From Fasciolopsis buskii (Eukaryota; Platyhelminthes; Trematoda; Plagiorchiida; Fasciolidae), in the NCBI GenBank assembly GCA_008360955.1, contig LUCM01007732.1, positions 21,009-85,008 on the forward strand: a DNA stretch of 64,000 nt, read 5' to 3'. Positions within the stretch are counted from its first letter, which is position 1; every line of letters starts with the position of its first letter. A program made the translations under genes and the position numbers. This document shows positions 1 to 15,100 of the stretch, in pieces. Below the pieces are notes generated by a model that was given only the letters and a program-made list of their open reading frames with translations, was not told the DNA's origin and did no database searches.

Positions 1-241
1 TAAGGATGCCTGCACTACGAGAAGACTGTCCGTAGAACTGCCTCAGTAGAGGTTATATGAGACGCGCGGTCATTCGAGGGCATTTCGAGAAGTGTTGAGG
101 GCGAGTAATACGACCCAGCACAAGACGCTCACCCCCGACCATACTGAAGCATTTTGAGATAGACCCATTTCTTTGAATCACTCCCATGATCGTTTGATTT
201 CTGACGGAAATTTTTCAACTTCTTGTTTGTGTACGTCAAAG

Positions 242-467
242 GAACGTGGTGCGGCGGATGCTCCTGAGGTTGTTCGTTGCCGTGAATTAGCCTCGCAACA
301 CACTGCGACATTTATTGACGAGGCATTGGCACCCTACTTCGGTAGTCTGATTTCGTTCGTGCGCGATGTGGAATCACGACATAATCGAAGCGGCGCACCC
401 GGCGCATCCTCGACCTCAGGTTGGGATTCGGCAGATGGAAGACCTGGTAGCAATCGGACAGAAGAAG
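242..467 (+). CDS. VPS52: VPS52 internal exon A
   Basis: The acceptor is a T-rich tract ending in AAAG at 241; the donor is GAAGAAG|GTAATA after 467. The length is 226 bases (phase 0 in, phase 1 out). It encodes ERGAADAPEVVRCRELASQH, then a helix ending in the conserved F-G-S-L-I-S-F-V-R block, then a Ser/Gly-rich linker. The open frame continues upstream of 242, but that part has no family resemblance and is taken as intron. Confidence 0.82.
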
Positions 468-3400
468 GTAATAAATACCATTTGAGGGCTTGATTGTCTA
501 CCTTTGTTTGTCCCATGATCCATCATCTTCCTTATTGAATCACAGTATGTTCATTCTGTTTGTTCTCACAACATTGTGGGCAACGCCACTGTTGTGAGTT
601 CAAAACTATTCACGAAGCACTTTTGGTGTAAGGGTATTGGTTACGAGACGGAACTGAACTGACCAAAACAGATCTGTACGCCCACGAAAATAGGCATATC
701 TAAAATTTCACTCATGCGCTAAAGACGAAACATGGCACAAAGACAAGAAGAGACTGGGATTAGGTCGAAGCAGTGAAAAAAAAAACGAAAACAACCAAAA
801 ACGTTTTTAACTGTTGTGTACAATTTTTTATCCTTAGTATTTTTTTGTAACTACAGCAAAAAGAAAACATCTGAATGCGAAGGTGACGGTGCACATGACG
901 AAGTGTGTTCAGAGCGACTTTGTAAGGAGTTCATCAACGAGGAAATCCAATTGAGCAGTTCCATGCTTTGTTTCTCAGCTGCAATAAGGCCAGGTTACTC
1001 AGGTCGAAGCGGGATCCACGAGAGTAGCCTTTAGCCATCCAAAGCCTAATCTGCTAGGCAGCGGAACGAAATTTGGGGTCGGTAATCCATTGTGGGCCTT
1101 TGTTTTATTCAACCTGTCTCTTCTGTCGCCAACCGGATCTCTTTGCTCGTTCTCCCTACCCATGGTGTCCCCACTGATACCACGCCCGATATTTTGTCAA
1201 ATTGTGCCGTAAGTGGCTTCCAATCCGCTTGTTCACATTTTCTCAAACCTCGTCACACAGTCGCAGTAGCAACCGTCGTTGAATTAGTTTAATTCCGATG
1301 GTTACCAAGGTGCTAACTTCGATAATGCTTCACCGCTTGGTACCGGTTCGCAAGAGTAACATCCGCGAACAGTTGTCCGGATTTGTAAATGTATTGTATA
1401 GACTTTTGCGTACAATAAATGAAGTCGCATTTCAGTCAAAAAATTTGAGGGTAAAAATAAAATAGAAAAAATTAATAAAACAATACAGTCATCTCCTCGC
1501 AAAAATATATAAGAACTCATCGATGAGTAATCATAGCACATCACGACAGGTTGCTCAGGAATTCGACTGAAACCCGATCACGGTGTGTTGAGGCGCATTC
1601 CAAATACGGGACAGTGGAGTTCCTATAGATATTGATTCTAGAGGGCATGGAACGAAAAGCGGATCATGTAGAAATATGAAAACGACACTTTGAAAGATTG
1701 TTGTGTAGAAAATGCGTGGGATCAGAAAGAATTTTGAGAGCAAACGTTTCACATGCTGACAAGTGCTGATCACATAGATTGAGGGATAATTCAGTTAGTG
1801 GTTAGTTACGAAAGACACACGGCTAATAATTGATAGCACCCGGCGAAGAATTTTAAAGTCTTTGTTAAGTAAACCTGGACAAATGACAGGAGAACAGTAA
1901 AGAAGGATTGGAAAAACATTGGTATACGAATCGGGACATGATACTTCGTTTCACCCTGTAGTGCCGAAGCTTCCTGATTTGAAATGACTATCGTCGAAAA
2001 TTGTTTACATTGGTGGAAATGTGAGAAGTCCACTTCAATAGCAACTACTAGATATTTCGCTGAATCAACACTGGTAAGTGTCTTTGAGTTGATGAAAGAC
2101 GTAGGCTGACCGGGAGCGAAAGCGAGAGAGAGGGAACAGACAATCGAACTATTTAGATGTGTTGGTATATAAGTCAGATTGTGCTGAGAAATTTCAGATA
2201 GGAGATAAGTTGTTGGAAAAACTTTGGGAATCATCGTTGCTCGAAAAGGCTTGAGAGTGGGCAACATTATCAGCATAATTGAACAGATGACAGGGTGAGC
2301 TAGTCAATAAGTCGCTGATGTAAGTATAGAAGAGAAACGGTGAAAGAACATCAATCTGAAACACTCCTGACTTGTTAATCAGCTGTTTTTAAACTTCTCC
2401 GTCTATTCGTGTGCACTGGGTTCAGTTAGTAAAATAATTAGACAGTCATGCTAATAAGGGTCTGGAACAACCAAATATTTTCAGTTTGTGAAGAAGAACA
2501 GACCGTGGGAACGAATTAGATGCTGAAGAATAGTCTAGAAAGCTTGATGCACAGATTTCATGGGTGCGTTTGAGGACTTACAAATGTGGTGAATGAGGGA
2601 GGCTACAGCGTCCAAGGAGGACCTGTTATTTTTCATAGGCAAACTGATTGGGGTCGTCAGGAGGATACATAGGAGAACGCGGGCGCTTAAATATAGCAGG
2701 TTCCGTCAGTTTAAGACTATATGATGTTAAGGCGATGGGGTGAAAGTGGTCAGCTGTAGCATTAGAACTGGTAGATTTTGGGATGAGAATAATAGTGACG
2801 GGTCTCCAGCAGTCAGGGATAGAAGACGAGCCTAATAATGAGTTAATCAGAGAAATTCATCCGTCATATAGCCACAGTACCATGCCTCAAGAGAGCTGAG
2901 AACAGACTGTCAGGACCAACCCCTGTGTTAATTTTAGTGGTGCGAAGAAGGTCGAGCACCTCTTCTCTAAAGAAAACAATTGTCAAATCATCACCCTGTT
3001 CAAATATGACTGGGATATGAGTGAAAGTATGGGTGATAACACGATTGGTGCTGTCGACATCTGCAGAAGTTTTTATGTTTCTTCTTCACACGCAACAGTT
3101 GAATGCCTTGCCATAGGGGTCGATTGTTGTTACCACTCAAGTGTTGGCAGGCGAAAGTAATGCCGATGCATTGGATTTCGGCTTTTATTAGGTTAGAAAT
3201 ATACTGCACGCTTGAGTTATTACGGGGTTTGTAGAAGCGTTTCTGAGGGGCAGCAGGTATTAACTATTGCGTTGGATGTCTCTGTGAAAAGTTGGACATT
3301 GCCACTGAGCAGGAGTTCAAAAGAGAAACAGGTGGATCCAAGTGAAAAAGATTTCTGAGGAACAATAAAATTGTTTTGTAAAAAGTTACGGAGGCGAACT

Positions 3401-6400
3401 CGGATTTGATTTGTTCGCCTGAAGGAATGGAAAGCTGACCTAGAGTATATCTCGGGCCTAACAGAAGCAGACAATGGTCAATATTTGAAATTGGGACACG
3501 CAATTCCGGGAAAAATAAATCAGGGTGTTTGTAATATCTCTACCTAAAATGGAACCGCCTCTGGTGGTAGAAACGCAGAAGTCAGTCAAATCAAACACAA
3601 GCCTGGGTGACAGTAGTCCCGAACTTGATACTGGATGGAAGAACTAACGACCGTGGGCTGTTTCACCTCGATTGACAGCTAACCGTCGAAGGATGGTAGC
3701 ACGGCAATGAAGGTGCGCACTCGGGAATATCCATGACTGGAACGGTCTACGCTGGACTGAAACACCTGTGACGTCGGCTTGATATTTCACTGAACTTGAA
3801 AGGCGTATGTACTGTACCGCGGTGCGCTTTGTTCTGTTGTACGGTTGCGAGAGATGGAATATTCGTGTGGGAAATGCTCGTTGATTAGGGGTTTTCGACC
3901 ACCGATGTGTACGTAGTATGGCTAGGATTGGATGCAGTGATCAGGTAAGTAATGTGGAGGTCAGGAATCTACTACTAGGTGCCGGCTCTCAGAACACTTT
4001 GTTTCATCGTATGAAGCTTGATGGATTACGCTGGTTGGGTCACGTGTTGCGTATGATGAACACTCGTCTACCATATCGTGCCCTATTTTCGGTTTCTCCC
4101 AAGGAATGGAAGAAGCCCTGTGGAGGTCAACAAAGGACATGGCATCGCGAGAGGTGAAAATGTGCAGCAAACTTAGGTAAAGTAAATGTCTCATGACTTC
4201 GTGGTTGGGGTCCGAAAGACCCGTCAACAAGCTGGCTTGAGACTCTGGAGGATTTGAGAGTGAACCGTAAACAGTGGCGATCGTGTTGTCATTTTCTATC
4301 GAATCAGAATCATTGAAAGAGTGTGTTTGTGCAGTTAGACTGTGTTCTGTATGTTATCTTTTCCCACCTATGCAGATCCACTCCCTGTTTCCCGTGGATA
4401 TTCATTCCTTTTATAGACATTTGTAACCTTGGGGAAAGGCAATGGTCATTGAGGTTTGCCTTGCTGTTTAACACTGAACGATGATGATGATAACCTTCAA
4501 TTGGGAGTAGTTTGCTTTTTTTGATTTTTTGCTCATGCTATTTGGCTGAATATTCAGGGGCAATATTGCACTTCTTGTTCTTCTTCAGTTCGGTCTATTT
4601 TCAAACATTTACATTTCTCATATCTCTGGGTCTCAGGTATTAAATCATGGCATATCTTCAGCGGAGACTAAGATATGTTACCATATCCTCGAGCATGCAA
4701 AAGCCTCGATTGATGCGAGTTTTCCACATTTATGACGTCTGACTCACATGCGTTGTCAATCACAAGTCAAGTATACATAGCATCAGCAATGAGATCGATC
4801 CTGGCCACTGAGGACAGGAGATATGCAAAGATTGTCATTGTTTGAATATCATTTTTTCGTACTATTGGTAGGATGTGGCGGGAAGCTTTTCGCCAGCAGT
4901 TTAAAGATTAAACACGAGGTACTGGGCTATAGGTTCCAATCTTGAGAGAAGGCATCGAATGCGAGTAGATTAAGGTGTTTGAGGTATGTTTAGGCGCTTA
5001 CACAAAACGTCCACCTTGTTGTTCGTTGTTTTTCAAGGCTTGTATTTGTTGGAGGGTAGTTCAAAGTGGCCAGTCAACGTCATTGGAAAAACTTACGAAA
5101 ACATAAACTAGTCGACTGGCTCGTTTAGGTTCATTTAGGTTGCCGGGTTGAAATCTGAGGTTCTCCCAACCGACGGTTTGGGGCATTGTTTGATATAGCT
5201 CAACGTCTCGGTGGCGCCTATTCCAAAGACCTTTTACCTCAAAGCTTTTGTTGTACATATCTGGTGCGCATTTTTGGCGATCAGACTGCAGACAGGCTCC
5301 TAATATCTCACGCTTTGTCCACCCAATCAAATCGGGCTAATGGAGATATCAAGATGTTTCAACTGATTTGATTTATCTCATACTCGATCCATGTTATACC
5401 GGATTGTTGGAATACATAATGTCTACATACGCTCAGTATTATTGCGCTAAATTTTCGTGGCTATTTTTCTAATCTGTATCTTATTTGTTTTACACGCTCG
5501 GATTTTGCACTAGTTTGTCCACTTCACGCCGATTTTTCACCACCCCTCCTGCGCCTCACTGTCCCCCCGTTTTCACACGTTCGCAGCTCGTGTTACACGA
5601 ATTGTAAAGGGGTTCAACATTGACTGGAAAAATTCGATCGAAAAAATCCACGGTGAAATTATGACGGAATTTGCAAACTTCACTCTAGGCACTCAGATAT
5701 TCCAAGTAAGTCATTGTTTGCTCACACTGTGTTCACATCAGTGGCGACACTTTGGAACAGGTGCCTCACTTCCAGTATCCGCTAAGAATAGGCGATAAAA
5801 AACGGTTGGGACGTTTCGACCACTGGTACCTCCGCTTTATCGCAAAAATTAAATGATATGATCACATATCAAACACTGCTTTGCGTCACCACTGTATGAA
5901 CGTTGAACGGCTTTTGTCGGTTCTTCAAATGTGTCGCTTTTAGTGATTTGGCCATCTGCGCTGACGAAGAAAGACTTCCTACTTTCACTCTGGAAGTGTC
6001 GCCTTGGTGGCCATCCGATGACGGGTTAGCACTTTGAAGTCGGTCTGGATCAGTCAATCCTTCAGTCGGCTTTCGGACTACGGGATTGTCGGAACAACTG
6101 GATTTTGTGATGTGCAAACCTCGCTGCAGATCGCAGCGCATAGATGACTGCAGTCAGATCCATCCAGGAAGCCAATTTATGCTCTCCCAGCACCTAGTCG
6201 CATTAAAGCTAGAAAATCAAACTAGCCTTCCGCTGCTTGCAACGAAAAATCCTTGCAATAAATTCTCGCAATCCTACCCAAATTCCGAGACACCTTGTTG
6301 AACAGAATCATCAGGATACCAGCAGCCGAGACAGCTGTTAGCTTGTCTTCGCAGCTTGACCTGCAGGATGGTAATTTTTTCGAGGGAGACAATGTGGTTG

Positions 6401-9120
6401 CTACTGACCCGCTTACGTTTCATTTTGTTCCGCTATTAGTGTTGCTGGGACTCCGCGTTTGTGCTCCGATAGCAGAGCGTGGTTTGCCGCGGATTTCCTC
6501 GGTTGCTTTGTATCGATTAGATTGACCACGAAGTAGGAGATGAAAATCTCCCCGCTCATGGTTTTTTGCACACACACACACCGTGCAAGCTGTCTGTCCG
6601 TGATCCTGATCAGCTCCTTTTGTATACCCATTACTCCTTGATCCATTTGTTTACTAAGTGCCATCCTTCCGCTCGCCTCCCGGTTTATATGCTAATCCAC
6701 ATGAAAGGGGTATTTAGAGCAAATATTTAATTGTGGACGTGCGATTTGCAAAACTTGATGTTTGCCGTGAGTGCGTCAAGTTTCTGTGGTTCAACGTAAT
6801 TGAATCAACCTGATCGGTCCGTTGGACGATCAAACTTGATTCAAATCTTTTTCGTCTACTGGTCATGATAGCAGCCGGAAGTTTGGAACGGTTTGAAATA
6901 TTTGTTCTTCCTCTGTTGGGTTGGTGATTTTCAAAACCTAATATCCGAGTGATACACCATCAGGGATTAGGTATTAGCGACCAAAACACCAAGTCCCCCG
7001 GATCACGAGGATCCAAAAACAACCGTGTATTATGTTAGAGAAGAATGGGAATGCTGTCTTTGAATGTTTATGAGAAAAAAACGTTAAATGGACTGTGTGC
7101 GAAATGGGAATATGAGTGTTAACACGATGACCACATAGATCGTAATTATTCCTCCAGAAACGTGACCCTTGAGCTAAGTGGTCTTGTGCGCATGGAGGAG
7201 AATAGAAAGATGACCTTCATATTACATGTACAGTAGTTATTAGTCACGCTTTAACGTCCGTGGACTGGAGCTCTGTCACTGAAGTTATGTGCTCTAGTGA
7301 TTCATTCATCACATCCTCTACTCCTTTTTTGCCGTCAAGGTGATTTTGATCATCATTTTTTAGTTTTCTGAACATAACTTGTTTGCCACTTGTTAAAACC
7401 TATCACCCCCGTGAGAAATGGTTACAACTAACACCACATTAAATAAGTCACCGTGTTATATCATCGTTCAACTGACCATTAAGAAACCATCGAAGCACTG
7501 TACAGCTGCTTCATCCTTGTTAGGAATCATCGACAATGCATACCCACCGCGCCCAAACTGGCACGCGAACCCGGGACGAACGATTCTGAGTCGAACGCCT
7601 TTGCCATTACGCTATCGGACAGGCTGTGAACGGTTTGTTCAACTTCACCACATGATGGTTTTTCATTTATCCGTCACTGATTTGCACGGCTACTGTCCAC
7701 TAGCTCACAACGATTGACCCCTACTAATAGATGACTTCTGTGCAGGTAGCCTAAGTACGACGAAGGTTTTGAATATGACCACCGCATTGTTTGCGATTCG
7801 TTTAGACATCTCATCACGGTCTCCACATTTTTTCGTTTCACGCAATTTAGGCTTTACTTGCCCAACTGGTCCAACACTATCATCGATTCCAACAAGTGAT
7901 GGGACAGAGTCCATACAAAAATATGCCCGTACGTAATCAGCTTGTGAACATTCATCACATCATGAACGAGATCAAAAAGTGCAAAACCACATTCTAACCC
8001 CGATTTTTTCCCCAACGTCATTTTCACCTGTCCAAATTTGCCCAGTTTCCTCCAGTTCAATCGGTATACTTATTCCCTGCTATTCTGTTCGTCTAAAAAT
8101 GCTTTCAGTCCTCCAACTCCACCCCACCCCACACACTCTCTCTCTCCTTCCATTGTGGTTTGTCTCATTTGTTTGGGCCTTTGGGGTGAAAGCATTCCTT
8201 TGTATTTTGTCTTGTGATATCCCCGTTTCTTTGCTTTATTTTGTTTCCAAATATTTCTCATACGAGTTGTTCTGCGGTGTTGTGGTTATCAATCCTTAAT
8301 ACCTGCTTCCACGACTACACATATCGATGTTGGTGTGAATTTATATTTGTTCTTATTTTGACCACTCAACCAATTCCAGTCGGGCCATTGGTTCTCCGTG
8401 CTTTTGGTTTTTTCCTCGGCACACATGCAACCCCCCCACACACACACACGCATTCACGAGTTGTTGGTGCAGAAAAAAATGATGTCTTTCCATTATCTTT
8501 ATGGTGTTTTTGCCCAAAATTATATATGCATGGATATAATTAGAAAGTGTACAACTAAAGGGGAAATGGCGTAGTTTAGCCAGGTGCTATTTTTTTCTCG
8601 GCTAAAATCCCGAAAGTGCATTTCATTCGTAATTCAATCAAATTGATGATACATCGGGTTTTCGTATTGTGCGAAATATTTAGGGCTCACTTTTTGAGTT
8701 TTTAGCGTTTCCATTGAACCAAATGTGATACATTAATAAACGAATTTGTCTCGGAAATACCGGTTGACCACAATTGGAATAATGGCATGGTGATTATTTT
8801 ATAGTCCAAAATACTCTGTATACTTTTATTGTACAGTAACACAGCGTAGTCGAAGTATTCGGTAATTCGTCGACGTCTCGGTTATCACGGATAACCTTTC
8901 TCAAGACTGGTTTCTAGGCGAATGAAACGGGGTTAATAGCCTAAACCAAGTAGGTGCTAAACATAATGCGTCCTTGATTTTGTGTCCTTATTTGGTGTTG
9001 TGAAGTCTAATGATGAATGTCAGGTCTCCATTCCTATTCTCTGTGTTGGTGGTCTTCGGATCATTCGAGATCATCCAAGTACTGTGACCCTTTGAATATT
9101 TATCCGTTGAAGTGTTCACT

Positions 9121-9162
<42 letters not shown>

Positions 9163-12100
9163 TAGGTCGCGAGTTCGAATCCTACCACCGCCGGTCAACT
9201 TCCCCACTTGGCAGCCCTCTGTTGGTCGCGGCCCTCTTCCTGAAAATTGGTGTACATTGTTCACTAATAAAAGAAAGTAAAAGATAAAAGAAAAGAAAGA
9301 GATTCATCACATGCCATCTGAAACACAATGAAGGAAGAAAATAATGAATTTGTGGGAAGATGTATAGTTCAGCGCACTTGATAGGCTTTTCATTCCCACG
9401 TCATCGTCTGTTCATCGGGATCCATGATTCATCTGTGGGCTGTAGTGCAAATTACAGAGCAATTAGTGCACACACAATGTGACTGCATCTCGCGAAAGAA
9501 GAAAACAAAATAGCGAAAGTTCGTGAGGTCACCACAATAAAGACACAAATGCATTAAACAGTACAAAAAAGAAACCGGAATCGGCTCGCAAAAACTGACA
9601 GTTCGCTTTGGTAGTTCACGATTGGAACTTTGGATCCGTGGTCGATTCTGATGACTTGGAGTAGACCGTTCTGAACTGAAGCCCCTTCGACGGAAGCTTC
9701 CAAAGAGGTATCGTTTAGAATTAAGTTTCTTCCAAGCACGGACAACTACTGGACTCCGCGTCAGAACGAACGGTAAAGAAAAAGAAGGGCACTTGTTGAA
9801 CAAACGGTCTCTTGTTGTGCGGTATCCTGTGTGTGTTTGTGTGCTTAGAATTGTGCATTGATTCTGTACATTTGAACCTCATTATAAGCAAAGGGTGTGT
9901 TTTACCAGAGCACGTTCGGGAATAACAAAATTAGGTGAATTACAAATACTTACAGGGCTGGACACTACCCGATATCCTAATCCGAAATAGGTTCACTTAT
10001 CGTGTAGTATTTGGAGCCTCTGGTCAAATGGTTTCTTCCATAAGGCAGAGGGATGATCTGAGGGTCAAATGACGCGCTGTTCGTCAACTGATTTTCAGTC
10101 CACACGCCTTTCGGATGGAGGTATAAATCCTGGTTGTCCAGTGCATCCCTCCACCACGGATACCGTTGATTGCGTTGCCGTACGTTTCATACGCCGCCCT
10201 TGGTTTAGCCAACTCCTTTTGACCGACTACCAAATATCAGTGAACTTGGTGGAGAGCGATGGGTATCCGTCCTTGCACTTTAGTTAAAAACATCTGTCAT
10301 GAGGAGGAAGTGCGGATACCTTCCGCGACAGGCTATTCGAGACGTATGGTCGCTTGGTAGTATTTCGAGAGGCGTTGAGGGAAAGTAGCCAACTCAGAAC
10401 TTGAGACATCCACCTGCTGACAGTTATCTTTCTCTTTACTAACTTCATCAATGGGACAACAGTAAGCATCATTTTTATTGAAGGGGTCTGTGGCCACCTG
10501 GAGAGATTGGTCGGCACTGGGAGGACCCGAACCCACGACTTTCAAGTTCGAACTCCAAGACCCTAATCCATTTGGCAATATCGGGTCTTTATGAATCTGC
10601 GGTTTTCAGAAAGAACGACGGTCATTGAATCAAACTACGACCCGACTCTTGGTTTGAAAGAATCCTATCGATTCCATAATGCACTTAAGTGCTCGTCAAA
10701 TGAAATAAGCGTTGCCAAAGTTCGGGAAGCTGAGGTTTAAATATTATTAGCATTGGTTATTTGACCTGGGAGACTGTGACCTGCATGTTGCCCGGACCTA
10801 TTCGAAACCGTGTCCGCGTCACGGCCACTCTAAGCTCCATGGGTTGCTCATGCCAAATATTACATGGGGTCTTTTGAACCATGGTCTAACGCTCCTTTTC
10901 TGGCTCTCATGCTTTCAGCATGAAATAAAAAAGGAGATATAAAAAGATGGATTTCTCATGGGGAATATTTGTATAAAAGAGACCGAATTATAGCATGACA
11001 CGCGGCTTCTCCAAACCCATGCGTTTTGTTTTAGAACATCTGATCGCGGCTCCGACCGTCGATTTTTTTGAGTGTTCAGTATTTCTCCTATTTTCGTCGT
11101 TAGATTCAGTTCTCACTGAAGACAATTGAAAGGGAAATATGAATTTGGGTGATCGGAGGGTGAATTTATTGTGTTCTACTTATCGGACAAAGCACCTAAC
11201 AGTTGTAGCTAGTTTAGATCCATCGGCTAGATTTTCACAGATCACAAACAACGAAGGCAGTTTATCCCAAAAATGCTATTTGCGTCAGTTTTTTCGTGGT
11301 CCTCGCTACCTGATTACAGTTTTTACTTATGAAGCGATATCAACGGGGTCCAGATCGAATAAGAGAGTGCCCCACCGCGAGTCTTATCAAATATTCTAAT
11401 CTCTATAACGGTTAAATTATCCAAGTGTATTAACACCCACTGGCAACCAGTAACTGATTGCACATTTCGCACACCCTTCGAATAGAGAACTTGTAATATA
11501 ATGCTTAGTAGGTGGAGGATTTGACTTGGCCCGGTTCAGTACTTAAAGGGACTAATTTTGGGTAAATAAAAGATGATCGGTAAAGTGATTATTTATTTCT
11601 TCAGGTGTTGGAAAAATGGTCACTTCGTTACTTCCCCCAACTCCCCTTTTAATACGCTCAGGTATGTGTCAACTAGACTGACAGGACACGTATCACCTTT
11701 GATCAATTAGTAATGAATTTACAATATTCCGTTTCTCACCAGAAACGTTGCACGTCAAAAAATCATCTCTTGTTTGGTTTCTCTGAGCTAACGTTACAAT
11801 CCACCCGGATTTTGTGTGTATGTGTGTGTGTAACTAACGAAATTACAACAAGACGGATTCCCTGTCGCGTTGGCTCAATGCTTCTAACCCTAGGTTTACG
11901 ATGACAAGGTCGCATGTTCCAGTTTCGCTTCGCCAACGGGTGTTGTGGGAATGATACTTTGGCTCTCACCAAAAGTCGGATTTTGTCGTCGGACACCAAA
12001 CGACAGGTTTGAAAGACCATGTCAATGACTGTGTGATCGTTGATTACTCAGTGTTGCAGGCTTAGGAATTGTTATAAGATGAACATAATTCAAAATGTTT

Positions 12101-15100
12101 TATTATTCTCGCGGTACCGGTTCTAGAATATTTTCATAGGGTTAGCGAATCATTAGTTTCGTTTCCGACTTTCGAAGTGTGTACTCGCGAATTCGGCCAA
12201 TTGGTATGTCTAATAGTGATACGTAAAAGCTCGCAGCTGAGTCATCTAAATGAATGGCACGATAGCGGAAGAGTTGAAAATAGCCAACGCATGAAATTGC
12301 TTCCAGTAAGGCAAGATTAATAAAAATCTGACCAAAAGAAGCCTATTATCGGTTGATTGAACCAGTCCACGAGGTTAGTATTCATATCTATAGTGCGAAC
12401 TGGATCGGACGAGGTATATACTTGATTCAAACATGGCACCTTACTGTGGTGAATCCACATACTGGTCATTTATACGTATGCATATATATATATATAATAT
12501 ACATGTATATCTAAAGGTCACAGTAAACGTTAAAACTCAATGTAAGCCTTCTAACCTCTATTATAAATATATAATATATATATATACGGTGCTTTGTGGT
12601 AACAACAAAAATGCAATTTTAGTGGTTTCGAAATCTGTATCGAATAGAGTCCGATCGTACTTGGTAGTCAGCAGATTAGTAACGATGGGAGCTTTATCGT
12701 GATTAGTGCACGAAATAGAAAGAATGGGGCATCGGTTAAGGACCGTTAATAAATACGATCAACTGCCGTTTAGTGGCTCAAATGGAAACGCCTTAAAGAC
12801 TGATGGGAAGCAATAGTTGAATGCAGTTTCAACGGCCGATTTCCAGAAATCAGGCTGGGACACTGACCAAACGTAAGTCTTCGAGCAAGATCAGATTCTT
12901 GTGAGACGTTCGGAGGCGACTGAGGCATTGCTGGGAACGAAAACTAGAGAAGTGGCAATAAACCGCGGTAAAGGGAGGAGACCAACCAATCGGCTTTTAC
13001 CTGGGACAATAGAAATGTTTTTACATATGATTTTGAATAGTAAACGAGATTTCGTTACGACTTGAAAAAAATTGGGCCAGACTGACGTGGTTTCGAGTCC
13101 ACCGAGTGAAGTCAGTAACAATGTCTGTCGACCGGAAAACAACCTTTGTTAGTTGATTTTTTTACTACTTTGGGTCCGCCATCGATCCAATTGTTGCTGT
13201 TGTTTTTTGGCAGTTCATGCAATACCGTCATGCTTTTTGGGGTATGGTAATATCTGAAATTAGTGAATATGTATTCCATATGACGTATCTTAATGATGTG
13301 GTCGTTCAAATGATAAATTAGCTCAGTTACAGCCATTCTCCCTGAATTTACTTCGGCTAAATCTTTTTGGAGAAACAACTGGCAATCTATCCATGTGGTT
13401 TCGAGAGACGCACACCGCTTTTTCGTTGTGCTTGATTATGACCAGTTTATCAGATGACATGTACTACTTTGAAATGATTTCGATTAATATGACAGGACCT
13501 TGCAATTCAACATGATGGCTCCTCTCCATTGGAATTTCTTTACCGGTGAGCTAGGCGATTGTAATTAATATTGCTTTTTGCAATTAAGATTTTATTTTTC
13601 TTGTGATTGTCTCACTCGGCTACCTTGTAAAAAGAATCTTCCAGCTATGGATTGGAAGTAAACCATTCGAGGTAAATGAGCAAATTTTATTTCTTCGGAA
13701 GGCAGAATATTGTCTGCACAGTCGATAAACCGTGGAATGACTTAATCATTGCTCAGTTCAGTTCGGACGATCTCAAATGTTGGAACAATGTGCTCCGGTT
13801 TTGTTAAGTACATCAGCGCACCAGTTGTGCAAACAAAAAAGTAACAAGTACTGATGATAACTGATTGACTAAGAACAACTACGCAGCAAAGAAGAGATTT
13901 GGATTGCAAGACATTCCGGTGATGATTCCACTGATCCTGATCATCTCATGTTTGCACTCGTTGTTTGAGAGGGATCACGTGGATTGCACCTACACGAGTC
14001 AGTCCATTGGTTCAATATTTCATGCTTTTTCCCATATCGTCGACTGGCCACCTTAATTCATCGTCCAACCTCACCCTACATCCCTTAATCAGCCGCCGAG
14101 GATGGCGTAAGACGAGACAGTCTTTCTGTGGGCGTGGGAGGAACGTCCCAATCACCGTGCCTCTCCAAAACTTTGAATCCTGTAACCCATTACTGTACGC
14201 CTAACATTTGATTTTTATTCATTGAATCTTTCCAACTTATTCTGCAAATGGTGTAAAGACGACGGTGTTCAAACCTCGCTAGTCTCTTCGTACATCTCCT
14301 GCTCTGAATGACCCTGTTTCCGAGCCGTACAACATAATTGACCTCACTAGTGTTGTGTATAGTCGGTCTTGGATGACTGAAAAAATTTTGGAATTCGACA
14401 ATCTACTGAAATATGTACATATAGCTCATCGTTTCGATTGGCACTATACCTGAGCATCGATACTTACTGGATTAGTCATAATTACATCAAATTTTCTAAC
14501 CGTTTGCAAATTTGTCCAAATCAGAAAAAATCATTCGGATTTTCACTTTCTTTTCGATAAATATGAAATGCACTGGGTATACACTACGGTGATCTAAAGA
14601 AGAATGGCCGATAAAAAATGGCAGCGCATCGATCAACGTGGAGCGTGGTTTGAACATCATGTATTTCATATATTTCCATAGGATTTTCCGTATGAATTCG
14701 TGTCAGTTATAATCGATAGATACGCCGTTTCTTGAATACTTTGTTTGAGAGACTAAAATTCTATAAATTGGTGAAAGTAGAACTTACCAATCATTAGGTG
14801 GTTCGATAACATCCAATCTGGATTTTTTAATAAGAGTGGTGATATTTATCAAACCGGGGAAGGATAAACAGATGTTGATCTGTTCATCTATCTGTCATGA
14901 TAGATTCTGCTACTGCGTGCCCGTGGTCAATGGATTCAGTTGGGTCGGTGTTTGATCTACTTAGAAAAACAAGTCGACTAGTAAACCTAGCGGACGTTTG
15001 TGTGTGTGTGTGTGCGTGCACGGGTAGATATGTTTCTGTGCTCTTGTGTACATGTGCTGACATTTGTGTTAGAGTGGGGGGAATCAGGAAAGTTAGTTAC

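Larger units (their letters stand above)
468..5586. other. VPS52 intron between exons A and B
   Basis: This is a 5.1-kb intron defined by the two flanking VPS52 exons. It is occupied mainly by a minus-sense CR1-like retroelement copy (about 1560-3560) and a plus-sense RTE-like LINE 3' end (about 3650-4493). Bases 468-1560 and 4500-5586 show no gene or repeat that I recognise. The acceptor side (about 5460-5586) is pyrimidine rich. Confidence 0.75.
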
